From Limnephilus marmoratus (lineage: Eukaryota > Arthropoda > Insecta > Trichoptera > Limnephilidae): 64,000 bases of DNA. The stretch is taken from the NCBI GenBank assembly GCA_917880885.1, contig OU862906.1, positions 57,516,665-57,580,664 of the forward strand, given 5' to 3'. The position numbers and the translations under genes are program-made. Shown here in pieces: positions 63,730 to 64,000 of the stretch. The notes below the pieces were generated by a model. It was not told where the DNA came from and did no database searches. It was given only the letters and a program-made list of their open reading frames with translations. Within the stretch, counting starts at the first letter, position 1. Every line of letters starts with the position of its first letter.

Positions 63730-64000
63730 ATTTGCATTGGGGGAGGTTGAAAATGTTACATTTTTTATTTTATTTACGTAAATTGAAAATTTGCTTTCAC
63801 ACTGTCAAATCACCCTGTTTGCAGTTCGGAACAAACGTCAACGGTTAATACGCACGTTTTTTTGATAAAACTCTTAAAATTAAGATAATATACACAAGCC
63901 CGCTACACAAACCCTGCTTTGCCAGACAAACCATTCAAAAACGTAGGCTGTTTTTTAAAGTAAAGATAACATACACAATCGCGTTACATAACCGTTGACG

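Larger units (their letters stand above)
61588..64000. mobile_element. Foldback MITE copy 2, interrupted by hAT, truncated by window edge
   Basis: TTGTTCGGAACAAACGTCAA at 61590, with the body continuing after the hAT at 63739 (TGGGGGAGGTTGAAAATG...) to the window end, mirrors 35365-35696. It carries an additional internal copy of the end motif at 63828-63860. Confidence 0.7.

Overview
The window is animal nuclear DNA, almost certainly insect. Its genes are split by introns with GT-AG borders. It holds a ZAD-C2H2 zinc-finger gene, a gene class expanded in insects, and most of the sequence is A+T-rich transposon debris: tRNA-derived SINEs, several non-LTR retrotransposon lineages, hAT, PIF/Harbinger, Helitrons and foldback MITEs. 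I cannot place it to order with confidence. No bacterial-type genes, rRNA, standalone tRNA or CRISPR array were seen.

Host genes, left to right. (1) One minus-strand exon (935-1058) encodes a signal-anchor-like N-terminus; the rest of that gene lies off the left edge. (2) SEC62, minus strand, has four exons found between 4883 and 16025, covering the central and C-terminal protein; its N-terminal exons were not found. (3) From 16 to 34 kb is a transposon-dense zone. It includes a hAT with an 8-bp target duplication, a 2.8-kb tandem array full of heat-shock-element-like GAA/TTC blocks inside a Helitron-like unit, a solo LTR, and a PIF/Harbinger element that swallowed three hAT insertions, one nested in another. 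(4) A ZAD zinc-finger gene, plus strand, has eight exons (34626-45322) and about 12 fingers; its introns hold PIF elements, a large foldback element and an RT-bearing LINE. (5) A TAF6-like (TAF6L/SAF6-type, SAGA complex) gene, minus strand, has nine exons (47173-61063) and lies tail-to-tail with the zinc-finger gene. (6) The right edge is a hAT carrying a 4-unit, ~173-bp satellite-like array, inserted in a foldback element that runs off the window.

The host genes are unrelated housekeeping or regulatory genes: protein translocation at the ER (SEC62), a DNA-binding transcription factor (ZAD-ZNF) and a SAGA histone-fold subunit (TAF6L). They show no operon-like cooperation. What stands out is transposon biology. 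Target-site duplications can be read directly for at least a dozen elements, so the nesting order can be reconstructed. Other points are a SINE family sharing its 3' stem-loop with a resident LINE, a tandemly duplicated and frameshifted histone-fold exon in TAF6L, a templated inverted insertion that broke a LINE ORF1, and a SEC62 lacking a segment found in other family members. Exon structures were worked out by hand from splice sites and reading phase; no database search was run.
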